Shown in pieces: positions 1 through 7,265 of a stretch of 21,257 bases of DNA (position 1 is its first letter; the number at the start of each line of letters is the position of its first letter). Under the pieces are notes generated by a model. The model worked only from the letters and a program-made list of their open reading frames with translations, was not told the origin of the DNA and did not search any database. A program made the translations under genes and the position numbers. Source of the stretch: Bacteroidales bacterium UBA3684 (GTDB lineage: Bacteria; Bacteroidota; Bacteroidia; Bacteroidales; P3); assembly GCA_002372855.1 (NCBI GenBank), contig DFIZ01000056.1, positions 422 through 21,678 on the forward strand. Reading direction: 5' to 3'.

Positions 1-1044
1 GGCATGGGCATTGACAAACCCGATGTCCGCTGCGTCATCCATCTCGACATCCCATCCACCATCGAAGCCTACTTCCAAGAGGCCGGCCGGGCCGGGCGCG
101 ACGGCAACAAGTCATACGCCATCATGCTCTACGACGACACCGACATCGACACCCTGCGCTCCAACTTCGAATCCTCCTACCCCACACCATCCTACATCTC
201 CAACGTCTACAAAGCACTCTGCAACTACTACCGGCTACCCATCGGCTCTGGCGAAGACTGCCAGTTCGACTTCGACATCGAAGCCCTCTGCAACACCTAT
301 CGGTTCAAACTGGTCGACTTCTTCAATGCCGCCCGCATCCTTGAGCGCGAAGGTCTCATCTCCATCCCCGACCGCACCGATACCGAATCGCGCGTCCACA
401 TACCCGTCTCGCGCGACGAAATCTACCGTTTCCAAGTCTCGCAGGAACCCCGCTACGCCAACCTCCTCACCCTCATGCTGCGCCTGTACGGAGGCCTTTT
501 CTCCGACTTCACACCCGTCTCCGAGCGCGAAATGGCCCGCCGTCTCTACCTCGACGAGCAGCAAGTCACCAACATGCTGCACCACATGCACGCCCTCAAA
601 ATCATCGACTACAAAGCCCGTTCCTCACGGCCCCAAATCATCTTCACCGCTCCACGCGTCAACGTTGAGCAACTTCCCCTTACCGAAAGCAACTACAACA
701 CCCTCAAGCAGCAAGCCGCCCAGCGGCTCGAAGCCATGCTCCACTACATCGGCTCCGACCAATGCCGCAGCACCGCCCTCCTCAACTATTTTGGCGAACA
801 GACACAACAGCCCTGCGGCCAATGCGACCACTGCCTGCAGCAGGCACACACCCAACAGGCCAATCCCGCCGACGAAACCCTCGGCAGCCAAATCATAGCC
901 CTGCTGAAGCAGCAGCCACTGCGGGCAGACCAAATCATGGAAAAAATACCCAGTATTGACGAGCGCACCCTACGCCGGGTGCTGCGCTCACTGGTCGACC
1001 AGCGCGCCGTGTCCATTAACCAGGCGCTCCAGTTCTTTGTATAA
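1..1044 (+). CDS. recQ: RecQ-family ATP-dependent DNA helicase, C-terminal part (5' end outside window)
   Basis: The reading frame is open from base 1, so the gene is cut by the window edge; about 347 residues are visible. It begins in helicase motif V (GMGIDKPDVR) and continues into motif VI (QEAGRAGRDG), the arginine-finger region of superfamily 2 helicases. The Walker A and DEAH motifs must lie upstream. The RecQ zinc-binding subdomain follows, with one Cys before the LLNYFGE segment and three more in PCGQCDHC near residues 270-280, then a winged-helix RQC region. No HRDC domain follows: the protein ends about 70 residues after the zinc cysteines, so this is a short RecQ. RecQ enzymes unwind DNA 3' to 5' in recombination and fork repair. 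The 3' end overlaps the convergent maf gene by 57 bases. Family assignment is secure; which RecQ paralogue it is cannot be decided. Confidence 0.95.
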   Translation, partial: GMGIDKPDVRCVIHLDIPSTIEAYFQEAGRAGRDGNKSYAIMLYDDTDIDTLRSNFESSYPTPSYISNVYKALCNYYRLPIGSGEDCQFDFDIEALCNTYRFKLVDFFNAARILEREGLISIPDRTDTESRVHIPVSRDEIYRFQVSQEPRYANLLTLMLRLYGGLFSDFTPVSEREMARRLYLDEQQVTNMLHHMHALKIIDYKARSSRPQIIFTAPRVNVEQLPLTESNYNTLKQQAAQRLEAMLHYIGSDQCRSTALLNYFGEQTQQPCGQCDHCLQQAHTQQANPADETLGSQIIALLKQQPLRADQIMEKIPSIDERTLRRVLRSLVDQRAVSINQALQFFV

Positions 1045-1623
1045 ACGGGCCACCGGCAGCCCCATCACATTATAGAAACAACCCTCTATGCGTTCAATCC
1101 CCACCATGCCTATCCACTCCTGTATGCCGTAGGCCCCAGCCTTGTCGAAAGGTTTATACACATCCACGTAATACTCCATCTCCTCCTCCCTCAACTTTCT
1201 GAAAGCCACATCGCACCTTTCTGTGAACGACACCGTGCTTTCGCTGCCGCGCAGCGTTACCCCGGTATAGACTTGATGCACCCTACCCGACAGGCTCCTC
1301 AGCATGGCCAGCGCCTCGTCGCGGCTGTGAGGTTTGCCCAACACCACCTCCTCATGCACCACCACCGTGTCGGCCGTCACCAACACCTCATCCGCATCCA
1401 GCGGTTCGCTATATCCCTCCGCCTTCTTGCGCGACAGCACCTCTGCCACCCTGCAAGCCTCCACGCCGTGGTCAACCGTCTCTTCCACATCAATGTCAAC
1501 CAGCCGACACGGCAGACCCAACTGCCCCAGCAACTCACGCCGACGTGGCGACTTAGACCCCAGCAACAACCTGCAGTCCATCCACGTCACCCTCGCCTCC
1601 TGTTCCTTCGCCCCGAAAGTCAT
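988..1623 (-). CDS. maf: Maf-family nucleoside triphosphate pyrophosphatase
   Basis: Encodes 211 residues. Seen: the N-terminal signature GSKSPRRRELL, the central TADTVV with the conserved acidic residue, the VYTGV segment and FDKAGAYGIQEW, all diagnostic of Maf. Family members hydrolyse non-canonical or modified nucleoside triphosphates to monophosphate and pyrophosphate in the cytoplasm (house-cleaning); which substrate class applies here cannot be read from the sequence. The chosen start lies 4 bases after the stop of the MORN-repeat gene, suggesting co-transcription. An in-frame ATG at 1581 (MDCRLLLGSKSP) would give 197 residues, closer to the usual family length, and is a real alternative. 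The 3' end overlaps the convergent recQ gene by 57 bases. Confidence 0.93.
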   Translation of the reverse strand: MTFGAKEQEARVTWMDCRLLLGSKSPRRRELLGQLGLPCRLVDIDVEETVDHGVEACRVAEVLSRKKAEGYSEPLDADEVLVTADTVVVHEEVVLGKPHSRDEALAMLRSLSGRVHQVYTGVTLRGSESTVSFTERCDVAFRKLREEEMEYYVDVYKPFDKAGAYGIQEWIGMVGIERIEGCFYNVMGLPVARLYKELERLVNGHGALVDQ

Positions 1624-1627
1624 CGTC

Positions 1628-2815
1628 TTAGCGTTTCTGCTCCTTCTTGGCAGTATTGTCCTGCATCGAGGTCATCTGCCCATCCTTGAATTCGGCCACA
1701 ACACCTTCGCGGCCATACTTGTCATACCAAATCCACTTGCCCTCCTTCTTGCCATGCACAAAGGTGCCAATCTCTTCAGGGGTGCCGGCGGTATTGTAAC
1801 GCTCATACTTGCCGTGGCGCTCGCCATTGACATAGTTCTCCGAAATCTCCACCTTGCCATTGGGGTGGAAGCGCACCGTGCGCCCATGCTGCAAGTCGTC
1901 GTGATAATTCATTTCGTAGCGTACACTGCCGTCATCATAGACTCCACGCCACAAACCCTCTTTGCGCCCGTTGTGGAAACTGCCGGTATAGTCCACCTTG
2001 CCGTCCTCATACCAGGCCGTCCAGGTGCCCTCCTCCTTGTCGTTCACATACTGGCCTTCGTGCAGCTTCTTGCCGCTCTCATACCAAGTGGTCCACAGCC
2101 CCTGCTTGTAGCCCTTGCTGTATTTCCCTTCACGCCATTTCTCGCCCGTCTCGTAATAATAGGTCCACACTCCTGTCTCCTCGCCTTCCGAGTAGTGTCC
2201 GCGGATGCCCAACTTGCCGTTGGTGCGCCAGTAGAAGAGCCACTCGCCCTCCTGTTCGCCGCGCACCAGCTGGCCTTCCTGGTCCTTCTTGCCGGTGGGG
2301 GTCCACCATGTGGCGGGGCCTTCCAGCTCGTCGTCGACGTATGTGCCTTCGAACTTCAGCTGTCCGTTCTCGTGCCATTCGCGCGTCTTGCCCTCGCGCA
2401 CACCGTCCACATAAGGCACCTCGTCCTTCTGCTGGCCGTTCTCATACCACGACACGAACATACCCACCTTTTTGCCATCCTCCACCTTCACCTCGCTCTG
2501 CCGCTTGCCGCTGGCATACCAGGTACGGCTCATGCCGCTGCCACTCATCACCATCTCCTCATGCTTCGTGCCGTCGTTGTAGAACGTGCGCCACACTCCG
2601 GTCTTGTGGCCCTGGCTGTCATACTTCCCTTGGCGGAACACCTTTCCGTTGGGGTGCCACCAAGTCCAGCTGCCAATATGCACACTGTCGTCATTCAACG
2701 TGCCCGACACATACAGCTGGTCGGGATGAGTGCGGTAAGCCTCTTCGTAATGAATCTGAGCCGCCGCCGTCAAGGTGCAGAGACTCATAAGGGCGATGAT
2801 GAATGTTCTCTTCAT
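1628..2815 (-). CDS. Secreted MORN-repeat protein
   Basis: Encodes 395 residues. A type I signal peptide (MKRTFIIALMSLCTLTAAA, cleavage likely before QIHYEE) has no lipobox Cys, so the protein is predicted periplasmic or exported. The rest is almost entirely about 14 tandem repeats of roughly 23 residues, of the form G-x-W-x-x-W-Y-x-x-G-K-x-x-x-x-G-x-Y-x-x-G-x-x-x, matching MORN/YwqK-like repeats (about residues 45-380). The tail is Lys/Glu-rich and disordered-looking. MORN repeats form elongated beta-hairpin ladders; in Bacteroidales such proteins are often annotated as YwqK-type antitoxins, which I consider an unreliable functional label for this exported form. It lies 108 bases downstream of the DUF4270 gene and 4 bases upstream of maf. 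I found no TAnnTTTG promoter directly upstream, so it may be read from the upstream gene. The molecular role is unknown. Confidence 0.88.
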   Translation of the reverse strand: MKRTFIIALMSLCTLTAAAQIHYEEAYRTHPDQLYVSGTLNDDSVHIGSWTWWHPNGKVFRQGKYDSQGHKTGVWRTFYNDGTKHEEMVMSGSGMSRTWYASGKRQSEVKVEDGKKVGMFVSWYENGQQKDEVPYVDGVREGKTREWHENGQLKFEGTYVDDELEGPATWWTPTGKKDQEGQLVRGEQEGEWLFYWRTNGKLGIRGHYSEGEETGVWTYYYETGEKWREGKYSKGYKQGLWTTWYESGKKLHEGQYVNDKEEGTWTAWYEDGKVDYTGSFHNGRKEGLWRGVYDDGSVRYEMNYHDDLQHGRTVRFHPNGKVEISENYVNGERHGKYERYNTAGTPEEIGTFVHGKKEGKWIWYDKYGREGVVAEFKDGQMTSMQDNTAKKEQKR

Positions 2816-2923
2816 AGCGATATATTCTCTTTGTTAGGTTTTTCGTTCATTATCCTGTCATCATGCGGTGCCAACTGCCGGGAGGGCTCAGTCCGTCCGC
2901 AGGCCGGGCAACCCCTCGGAGCG

Positions 2924-4201
2924 TCAGTCCGTATCCTTCTCCGAGTAGATAAACACCACCCGCACCGGGTTTTCCGTTTCCGTGCCGTTCAGCACCGTGC
3001 GGAATGCCGACGAGCGGCGGGCATCAAGATACAGCTCCGTGCCATAGTCGCGCCCTGTGCGCAGCAATTCCTGCAAGTGGCGGGTTATGCGCATCCTGTA
3101 GTAGTTGCCATCCTTGTGGTAGTAGCCGTCAAAACCAGTGTACGTGTAGGGGTTAGAGACCACATTGGCATCCGTCACCATAGTCAGCGTGCCGTCGTCC
3201 TCGCGCTTGTTGGCCAGTATGCGCACCGGGCGCTGCTCATCGGCCTCGGGGGCAACAGGCAACAGCAACTCTGCATGGTGGATTACCGCCCACGGGTGCT
3301 GCTGGCGGAAACTGTTGAGGAACGGCTGCATGTTCAGCCTCACACGGGTACCCCCCAGCGGCTCCAGATACAGGCGGCTGCCGCCCTCCAGCGAATCCTT
3401 CGGATGGCTGGCAATCCACTCTATGGGCGTGCCGCTATAGTCATGGACGAAATGCATGCTGTGGCCCGTCTCGCTGTTGATAGTGAATACATAGCGCAGC
3501 GAGTCGGCGTTCTCAGTATGGTAGAACAACGTCAGGCGTGTCTCGCTTGCCGAAAAGTCCACCGTCACCATCTTGTTCGAATTCTCAGCCAGCCGCAGAC
3601 TGAACCCTTTCACAATCTGCAAGAAATCGGCCGAGCTGCACGACTGCTTCAGCACCGGGTAGATGCTCTCGCGCATGCGCAGATTGAGGCTGTCGGCTAT
3701 GAAGGTCACCTCTTTGTCAAAAAAGCACACATTGCTCTCCTGCAGCCGCTGCGAAGCGTAGTTCACATGATAAGCCGTGTCCAGCAGCGTCTCGGCCAAC
3801 TGGTTGATGACAATATGCAGCCGCACCGGCGTCGAGTCCGGCACCGAGGGGTAGAGCGTGTCGACCACCAATGTCATCACCACCGAATCTATCACCACCT
3901 CGTCCGAAAGGTTGATACCGTTAGACCCCGCCACGGCAATCTGCGAATAGGTCACCGCCTGCACCTTGCCGAACTGCTCACTGCTGCAGTCGCCAAAGAT
4001 GCAATGGTCATAGCCTGCCGTCCACATCGAATCGTCATAAATCGTGCACGCCGTGACATAGGCCGTGTCGCGCGTGCCGTCATAGAGCGTGAAAGGGTCT
4101 TGCAGGTCAATCCCGAGGGGGGTTGCTTCCTCGGTACAGGCCACCGGCACCAGCAGCATAGCCAGCATGCCCAGCGGGAAAAAAAGTTTTTTCAAAGCCA
4201 T
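2924..4201 (-). CDS. DUF4270-family lipoprotein
   Basis: Encodes 425 residues. The N-terminus (MALKKLFFPLGMLAMLLVPVAC) is a lipoprotein signal with lipobox VPVAC, followed by TEEATPLGIDLQ, so the mature protein should be lipid-anchored in the envelope. The next region (VTACTIYDDSMW, then GDCSSEQFGKVQAVTYSQI, DSVVMTLV) and the later MQPFLNSF, HHAELLLPV and RITRHLQELLRTG segments fit DUF4270, a Bacteroidota-restricted family of large beta-rich lipoproteins of unknown function. This layout, immediately downstream of a short glycogen-synthase-like gene, is one I associate with Bacteroides-type genomes. Gap to that gene: 84 bases, holding a small GC hairpin (about 4236-4252) but no clear promoter, so the two are probably co-transcribed. 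Confidence 0.85.
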   Translation of the reverse strand: MALKKLFFPLGMLAMLLVPVACTEEATPLGIDLQDPFTLYDGTRDTAYVTACTIYDDSMWTAGYDHCIFGDCSSEQFGKVQAVTYSQIAVAGSNGINLSDEVVIDSVVMTLVVDTLYPSVPDSTPVRLHIVINQLAETLLDTAYHVNYASQRLQESNVCFFDKEVTFIADSLNLRMRESIYPVLKQSCSSADFLQIVKGFSLRLAENSNKMVTVDFSASETRLTLFYHTENADSLRYVFTINSETGHSMHFVHDYSGTPIEWIASHPKDSLEGGSRLYLEPLGGTRVRLNMQPFLNSFRQQHPWAVIHHAELLLPVAPEADEQRPVRILANKREDDGTLTMVTDANVVSNPYTYTGFDGYYHKDGNYYRMRITRHLQELLRTGRDYGTELYLDARRSSAFRTVLNGTETENPVRVVFIYSEKDTD

Positions 4202-4285
4202 ATAGATTCCTCTAAAATTTTAATACACATCGTTGCGGGCCGTAAGGCCGCTGCGGCATGGCGCAGCCCGCCGCCCCGGCTCCTA

Positions 4286-5110
4286 TCAATTATTCAAGGC
4301 ACTGCCGCACAGCGTCTCGTACATCTTGTTTATCTTGGCGTAGAACTCCGTGCGGTCCGGTATATAGTCCAGCACGTGGCGCTTGTTCTCCTTGGCAAAC
4401 TGCACCAGCTCCGGGTCCACATTGGGCGAGCTGATCACAATGCCGTTGGCATAAGTGATGGCCGCCTTCATCAGCGTCGGGTAATCCAGATTCTGATACA
4501 GGCGCAAATCCTTAGCCGTGGCCCCGTCGGCACGCATCTTCCGCTCCATATCCTCGGCAAACTTGCCCTTGAACCCGTCCGCCTCAAGCGACAGCACCGT
4601 CCTCGTGCCGGAGAAGAAAGCGTTCTCCTTGTTGATGCGGCGCAGGTAGAACGGCACCATGCCGCTGAACCAGCCCGAGAAATGAATCAGATGGGGCTGC
4701 CATGCCAACTTGCGTACCGCCTCCAGCGCTCCGCGCCCGAAAAAGAGAATACGCTCGTCGTTGGTGGGCTTCAGCATCCCCTTGCCGTCGAAAGTGTCGC
4801 CATATTTCACAAAATACTCTTCGTTGTCGATGAAATAGACCTGCAGCCGCGCCGTCGGGATCGAACCCACCTTGATGATAAGCTGGTGGTCGCAATTGTT
4901 CACTATCAGGTTCATGCCCGAAAGGCGGATTACCTCATGCAGCTGGTGCTTGCGCTCGTTAATGTCCGTAAACCGGGGCACAAACACCCTGATCTCACGT
5001 CCCAACTCCTGCGTATACTGGGGCAGGTAACGGTTCATCACCGTTGCCTCGTTCTCCTCCGAAAAAGGCATAACGCCCTGATTGATATAAAGAATTCTTC
5101 CTTTAGCCAT
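4286..5110 (-). CDS. Short glycogen/starch-synthase-like protein (GT5 N-terminal domain only)
   Basis: Encodes 274 residues, about half a normal GlgA. The fold signature of the GT5 N-terminal domain is visible: RILYINQGVMPF at the start, REIRVFVPRF, the QVYFIDNEEYF strand, then RILFFGRGALEAVRKL and HLIHFSGWFSGMVPFYL. The ADP-glucose-binding KTGGL motif expected near the N-terminus is replaced by a segment around SEENEATVM, and the C-terminal GT-B domain is absent. It is therefore unlikely to act as a conventional glycogen synthase. Bacteroidota commonly encode such short homologues; their role is not established. A TAnnTTTG element at 5138-5145 lies 28 bases upstream of the start, so this is the first gene of the leftward run with DUF4270, MORN and maf. 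Confidence 0.85.
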   Translation of the reverse strand: MAKGRILYINQGVMPFSEENEATVMNRYLPQYTQELGREIRVFVPRFTDINERKHQLHEVIRLSGMNLIVNNCDHQLIIKVGSIPTARLQVYFIDNEEYFVKYGDTFDGKGMLKPTNDERILFFGRGALEAVRKLAWQPHLIHFSGWFSGMVPFYLRRINKENAFFSGTRTVLSLEADGFKGKFAEDMERKMRADGATAKDLRLYQNLDYPTLMKAAITYANGIVISSPNVDPELVQFAKENKRHVLDYIPDRTEFYAKINKMYETLCGSALNN

Positions 5111-5137
5111 ACTTTAGTGTACACTATTTTGAGTGTG

Positions 5138-5145
5138 CAAAGATA
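5138..5145 (-). promoter_or_regulatory. Bacteroidales -7 promoter element of the GlgA-like gene
   Basis: On the minus strand this reads TATCTTTG, matching TAnnTTTG exactly. The predicted start of transcription would be a few bases downstream, leaving a leader of roughly 22-25 bases before the ATG at 5110. The -33 region has only a T-rich tract and no good TTTG. Confidence 0.65.
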
Positions 5146-5275
5146 CGGTTTTTTTTTTGATTATGAAGAAAAAAAGCTCGCTGCGCCGCCGCAGCACACA
5201 CCGTCCCCCAGCGGCGCGGCAACCCGCGCAAAACGCATTACTAACAGATTGTTAATAAAAAATACCGTTAAAAGT

Positions 5276-5306
5276 TTTGCCATCATCCGAAAATAATGTA
5301 TTTTTG
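5276..5306 (+). promoter_or_regulatory. recX promoter (-33 TTTG, 19-bp spacer, -7 TATTTTTG)
   Basis: TTTG at 5276-5279 and TATTTTTG at 5299-5306 are separated by 19 bases, a near-perfect Bacteroidales housekeeping promoter. The implied transcription start is about 5310-5313, which decides the recX start: the in-frame ATG at 5296 lies inside the promoter and cannot be used. Confidence 0.75.
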
Positions 5307-5310
5307 CATC

Positions 5311-5793
5311 ATGGTTCAGAATTTGTCAGAAGAAGAAATGTCGCTGTTAGCCAGGGCAGAACGCTACTGCGCCAACGAAGAGCAATGCCGCACTTCCGTC
5401 CGGAAAAAGCTGTGCGACTGGGGTGCTACCCCCGACTCATCGACCAAGATTGTCAACCGGCTCATCGACCAGGGGTTCATCGACGAGCGCCGCTACGCCC
5501 GCGCCTATGTCGCCTCCAAGCTGCGCAACCAGAAATGGGGACGGCTGAAAGTCATTTACCAGCTCCGTTCCAAGCAGGTGCCCCCCAAATTCATCACCGA
5601 AGCGCTGGCCGAAATCCCCGACGAGGAGTACCGCAACATCCTCCTCGACGTGGCCCGCACCAAGTGGGACACCTACACCCCCACCGAGCCTATCGCCAAA
5701 CGCCGGGCCAAACTGGTCACCTTCCTGGCCTCGCGGGGCTACGAATCGCCCGAAATCCAGGCCATGATCGCGGCCAACTACAACGGCGAATAG
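5311..5793 (+). CDS. recX: RecX-family regulatory protein
   Basis: Encodes 160 residues from the ATG at 5311. The protein is rich in charged helices with RecX landmarks: AERYCANEEQCRTSVRKKL, then LIDQGFIDERRYARAYV, KWGRLKVIYQLRSKQV and a C-terminal KLVTFLASRGYESPEIQAMI, i.e. the three-helix tandem repeats of the family. RecX binds RecA and limits filament growth. Start choice: the promoter ending at 5306 excludes the ATG at 5296; 5311 would give a practically leaderless message, while ATG 5338 (MSLLARAERYC), preceded by a purine-rich stretch, would give a leader of about 25 bases and an N-terminus closer to what I recall of Bacteroidales RecX. No recA is in the window. A strong terminator follows at 5861-5895. 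Confidence 0.9.
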   Translation: MVQNLSEEEMSLLARAERYCANEEQCRTSVRKKLCDWGATPDSSTKIVNRLIDQGFIDERRYARAYVASKLRNQKWGRLKVIYQLRSKQVPPKFITEALAEIPDEEYRNILLDVARTKWDTYTPTEPIAKRRAKLVTFLASRGYESPEIQAMIAANYNGE

Positions 5794-5860
5794 ACGCAGC
5801 CCCCAACAGCACACCCCAGGGCGGCCGAACCAGCCAGCCCTCTGAAATTGTCACCCCCTC

Positions 5861-5895
5861 AGTGCCGGATTCCACAGCCCGGCACTTCTTTTTTT
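5861..5895 (+). terminator. Intrinsic terminator after recX
   Basis: Perfect 8-bp stem AGTGCCGG (5861-5868) / CCGGCACT (5879-5886), 10-base loop, followed by a T-rich run (5889-5895 all T). It lies 68 bases after the recX stop. Confidence 0.85.
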
Positions 5896-6146
5896 CCACC
5901 CTTGCCGCACCCTCCGGCGCGGACGCCCGACGGCCTGCCGACCGCCCCCGGGCGGGGAACACGGGGTGGGCTCTTGGCCCGCTCGCTTGACGCTCCTGGC
6001 CCCTCATTCAAACCCCATTTCGTCCTCCGCCATGGGACAATCCGATTCCCGCAAACCGCGTCTGCGGGGTGGAGGAATCGGAGCAGCAGCCCCGGATGGG
6101 GCAGCCGGGACGGCGCGCGCTGGGATGCGCCGCCGGAATGTGACAT
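5896..6146. other. GC-rich non-coding stretch with several hairpins
   Basis: No convincing gene lies between the recX terminator and the 3' end of the SAM hydroxide adenosyltransferase gene. The stretch contains CCGCCC/GGGCGG around 5942-5955, a nine-base perfect inverted repeat TCCGATTCC (6041-6049) / GGAATCGGA (6074-6082) enclosing a second stem (CCCGCA / TGCGGG), and shorter stems nearer 6146 (GCCCC/GGGGC; GGCGC/GCGCC). No T-run follows these on the minus strand, so they are not canonical terminators of the leftward gene. The open frames across it look like compositional artefacts. It could be a structured 3' UTR, a small RNA or decayed DNA. Confidence 0.5.
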
Positions 6147-6944
6147 TCAGAGGAATTTGACCACAAAGGTCTCGCTGGTCTGCAGGTTGCAGAGCCCCGC
6201 GGCGTCGGCGTAGGGCATGGCCAGCTCCAGGTGGCCGGTGGAAGACACGGTCAGCATCGGCGACCGCACGGGCGAGGCGGTGGGGTTGGGTTCGATATAG
6301 GAGCTGACTATCCGGCTGATACGGAATTCGTGCACCTGCATCTCGAAGCGGCGCCCCTGGCGGTAGGATTCAAACTCGTCGAAGGTGATGTTGAGGTAGC
6401 AGTTGCCGTAGGTGTCGACATAGGCCACATAGACTTTGATGTAGTTGTCGAAGGTGGCGGTGACAAACGGGGTGGCCGGGCAGAGCGATTCGGCCGGGTA
6501 GCCCAACTCGGAGAGGGGGGTGCCCTGTGCCAGGAGGGAGGCGACTTTGCAGAAGAGGTCGCGGGCGGCGAAGTTCTGCGAGTCGGTGTCGAGCCAGATG
6601 CCGTCGATGACCACGGCCTTGTATTCCTTGCTGCCGAAGACGGCAGCGGGAAGGCCGTTGTCGGTGCAGATGAAATACTGCCCGCCGCACTCCGCGACTA
6701 TGAACGGGTGTTCCACACTCTGCGACGAGCAGACATCGATGATGTGGATGGTGCCGGGCGGGAAGTCGAAACAACTGTGCCTGACGACAAACGTGGCGCG
6801 GATGGTCTGGAAGACGGGGATGCCATGGGTAATGTCCACCACCTGCACCCCGGGAATGTAGGAATAGAGCTTTCCCTTCACGCTTCCGGCAAAGAAGTCG
6901 TTGTAACCCCAATCGGTGGTTAGTGTGACGATTGTTGAACCCAT
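6147..6944 (-). CDS. SAM hydroxide adenosyltransferase (DUF62 family)
   Basis: Encodes 265 residues from the ATG at 6944. The N-terminus MGSTIVTLTTDWGYNDFFAG, then VVDITHGIPVF, FPPGTIHIIDV and CTDNGLPAAVFG, are the conserved blocks of the SAM-dependent hydroxide adenosyltransferase/halogenase-like family, which splits S-adenosylmethionine with water to adenosine and methionine (cytoplasmic). The C-terminal part (about residues 160-265) fits the family's beta-barrel domain. Start choice: an in-frame ATG at 7061 would add 39 unrelated residues and lies upstream of the TATCTTTG promoter element at 7003-7010, so it is rejected; 6944 leaves a leader of about 55 bases. Divergent from sufC. Confidence 0.9.
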   Translation of the reverse strand: MGSTIVTLTTDWGYNDFFAGSVKGKLYSYIPGVQVVDITHGIPVFQTIRATFVVRHSCFDFPPGTIHIIDVCSSQSVEHPFIVAECGGQYFICTDNGLPAAVFGSKEYKAVVIDGIWLDTDSQNFAARDLFCKVASLLAQGTPLSELGYPAESLCPATPFVTATFDNYIKVYVAYVDTYGNCYLNITFDEFESYRQGRRFEMQVHEFRISRIVSSYIEPNPTASPVRSPMLTVSSTGHLELAMPYADAAGLCNLQTSETFVVKFL

Positions 6945-7002
6945 GGATAATATGTTATTTACGATGAATATGGGACGCGGCTCCCCTCTGGGTTTGCCGA
7001 TG

Positions 7003-7033
7003 CAAAGATACATATTTTTCCCGATATAGAAAC
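7003..7033 (-). promoter_or_regulatory. Promoter of the SAM hydroxide adenosyltransferase gene
   Basis: On the minus strand TATCTTTG occupies 7010-7003, with a GTTTC at 7033-7029 about 18 bases upstream as a partial -33 element. It fixes the gene start at 6944 rather than 7061. Confidence 0.65.
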
Positions 7034-7194
7034 CGCTTCCCGAAAAAATATATTTACTCACGCGCCTCCCTCATGCCGGGAAAAGATATTTTGCCAGCCT
7101 CTGTCCTCTCTCAAGGCAAGGCGGGTTTCTTATCGGGGGGTTATCGAATCTATCCAGCGGTGACGAGAATAATGATTATATGGCAAAAAAAACG

Positions 7195-7202
7195 TATCTT
7201 TG
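7195..7202 (+). promoter_or_regulatory. -7 promoter element of the sufC operon
   Basis: TATCTTTG matches TAnnTTTG exactly. The predicted leader is about 58 bases before the sufC ATG. No good TTTG is found 19-21 bases upstream, so the -33 half is weak, which would be compatible with an activator. Confidence 0.6.
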
Positions 7203-7265
7203 CTGGTTGAACAGGATTGTTCAGTTTGTAATATATATAAAATAATCAGACATTTAACTTACGAT

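Larger units (their letters stand above)
6945..7265. other. Divergent intergenic region between the SAM hydroxide adenosyltransferase gene and sufC
   Basis: 321 bases without a gene. It holds two divergent promoter elements (7003-7010 on minus, 7195-7202 on plus), about 185 bases apart. A loose TTGCC/GGCAA inverted repeat lies near 7090-7119. I see no recognisable IscR/Fur-type operator or riboswitch. Confidence 0.6.

Noticed and set aside
2889-2932. Direct repeat CAGTCCGT at 2889-2896 and 2925-2932
   Set aside because: Only eight bases, two copies, one overlapping the DUF4270 stop; consistent with chance in GC-rich DNA.
1334-5296. Open frame of about 1320 codons on the plus strand, antisense to maf, MORN, DUF4270 and the GlgA-like gene
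   Set aside because: It runs across four well-supported minus-strand genes and their gaps, has no family signature, and looks like a by-product of high GC and codon bias on the opposite strand.
6945-7061. N-terminal extension of the SAM hydroxide adenosyltransferase to the ATG at 7061
   Set aside because: The extension spans the -7 promoter element at 7003-7010 and has no family similarity.
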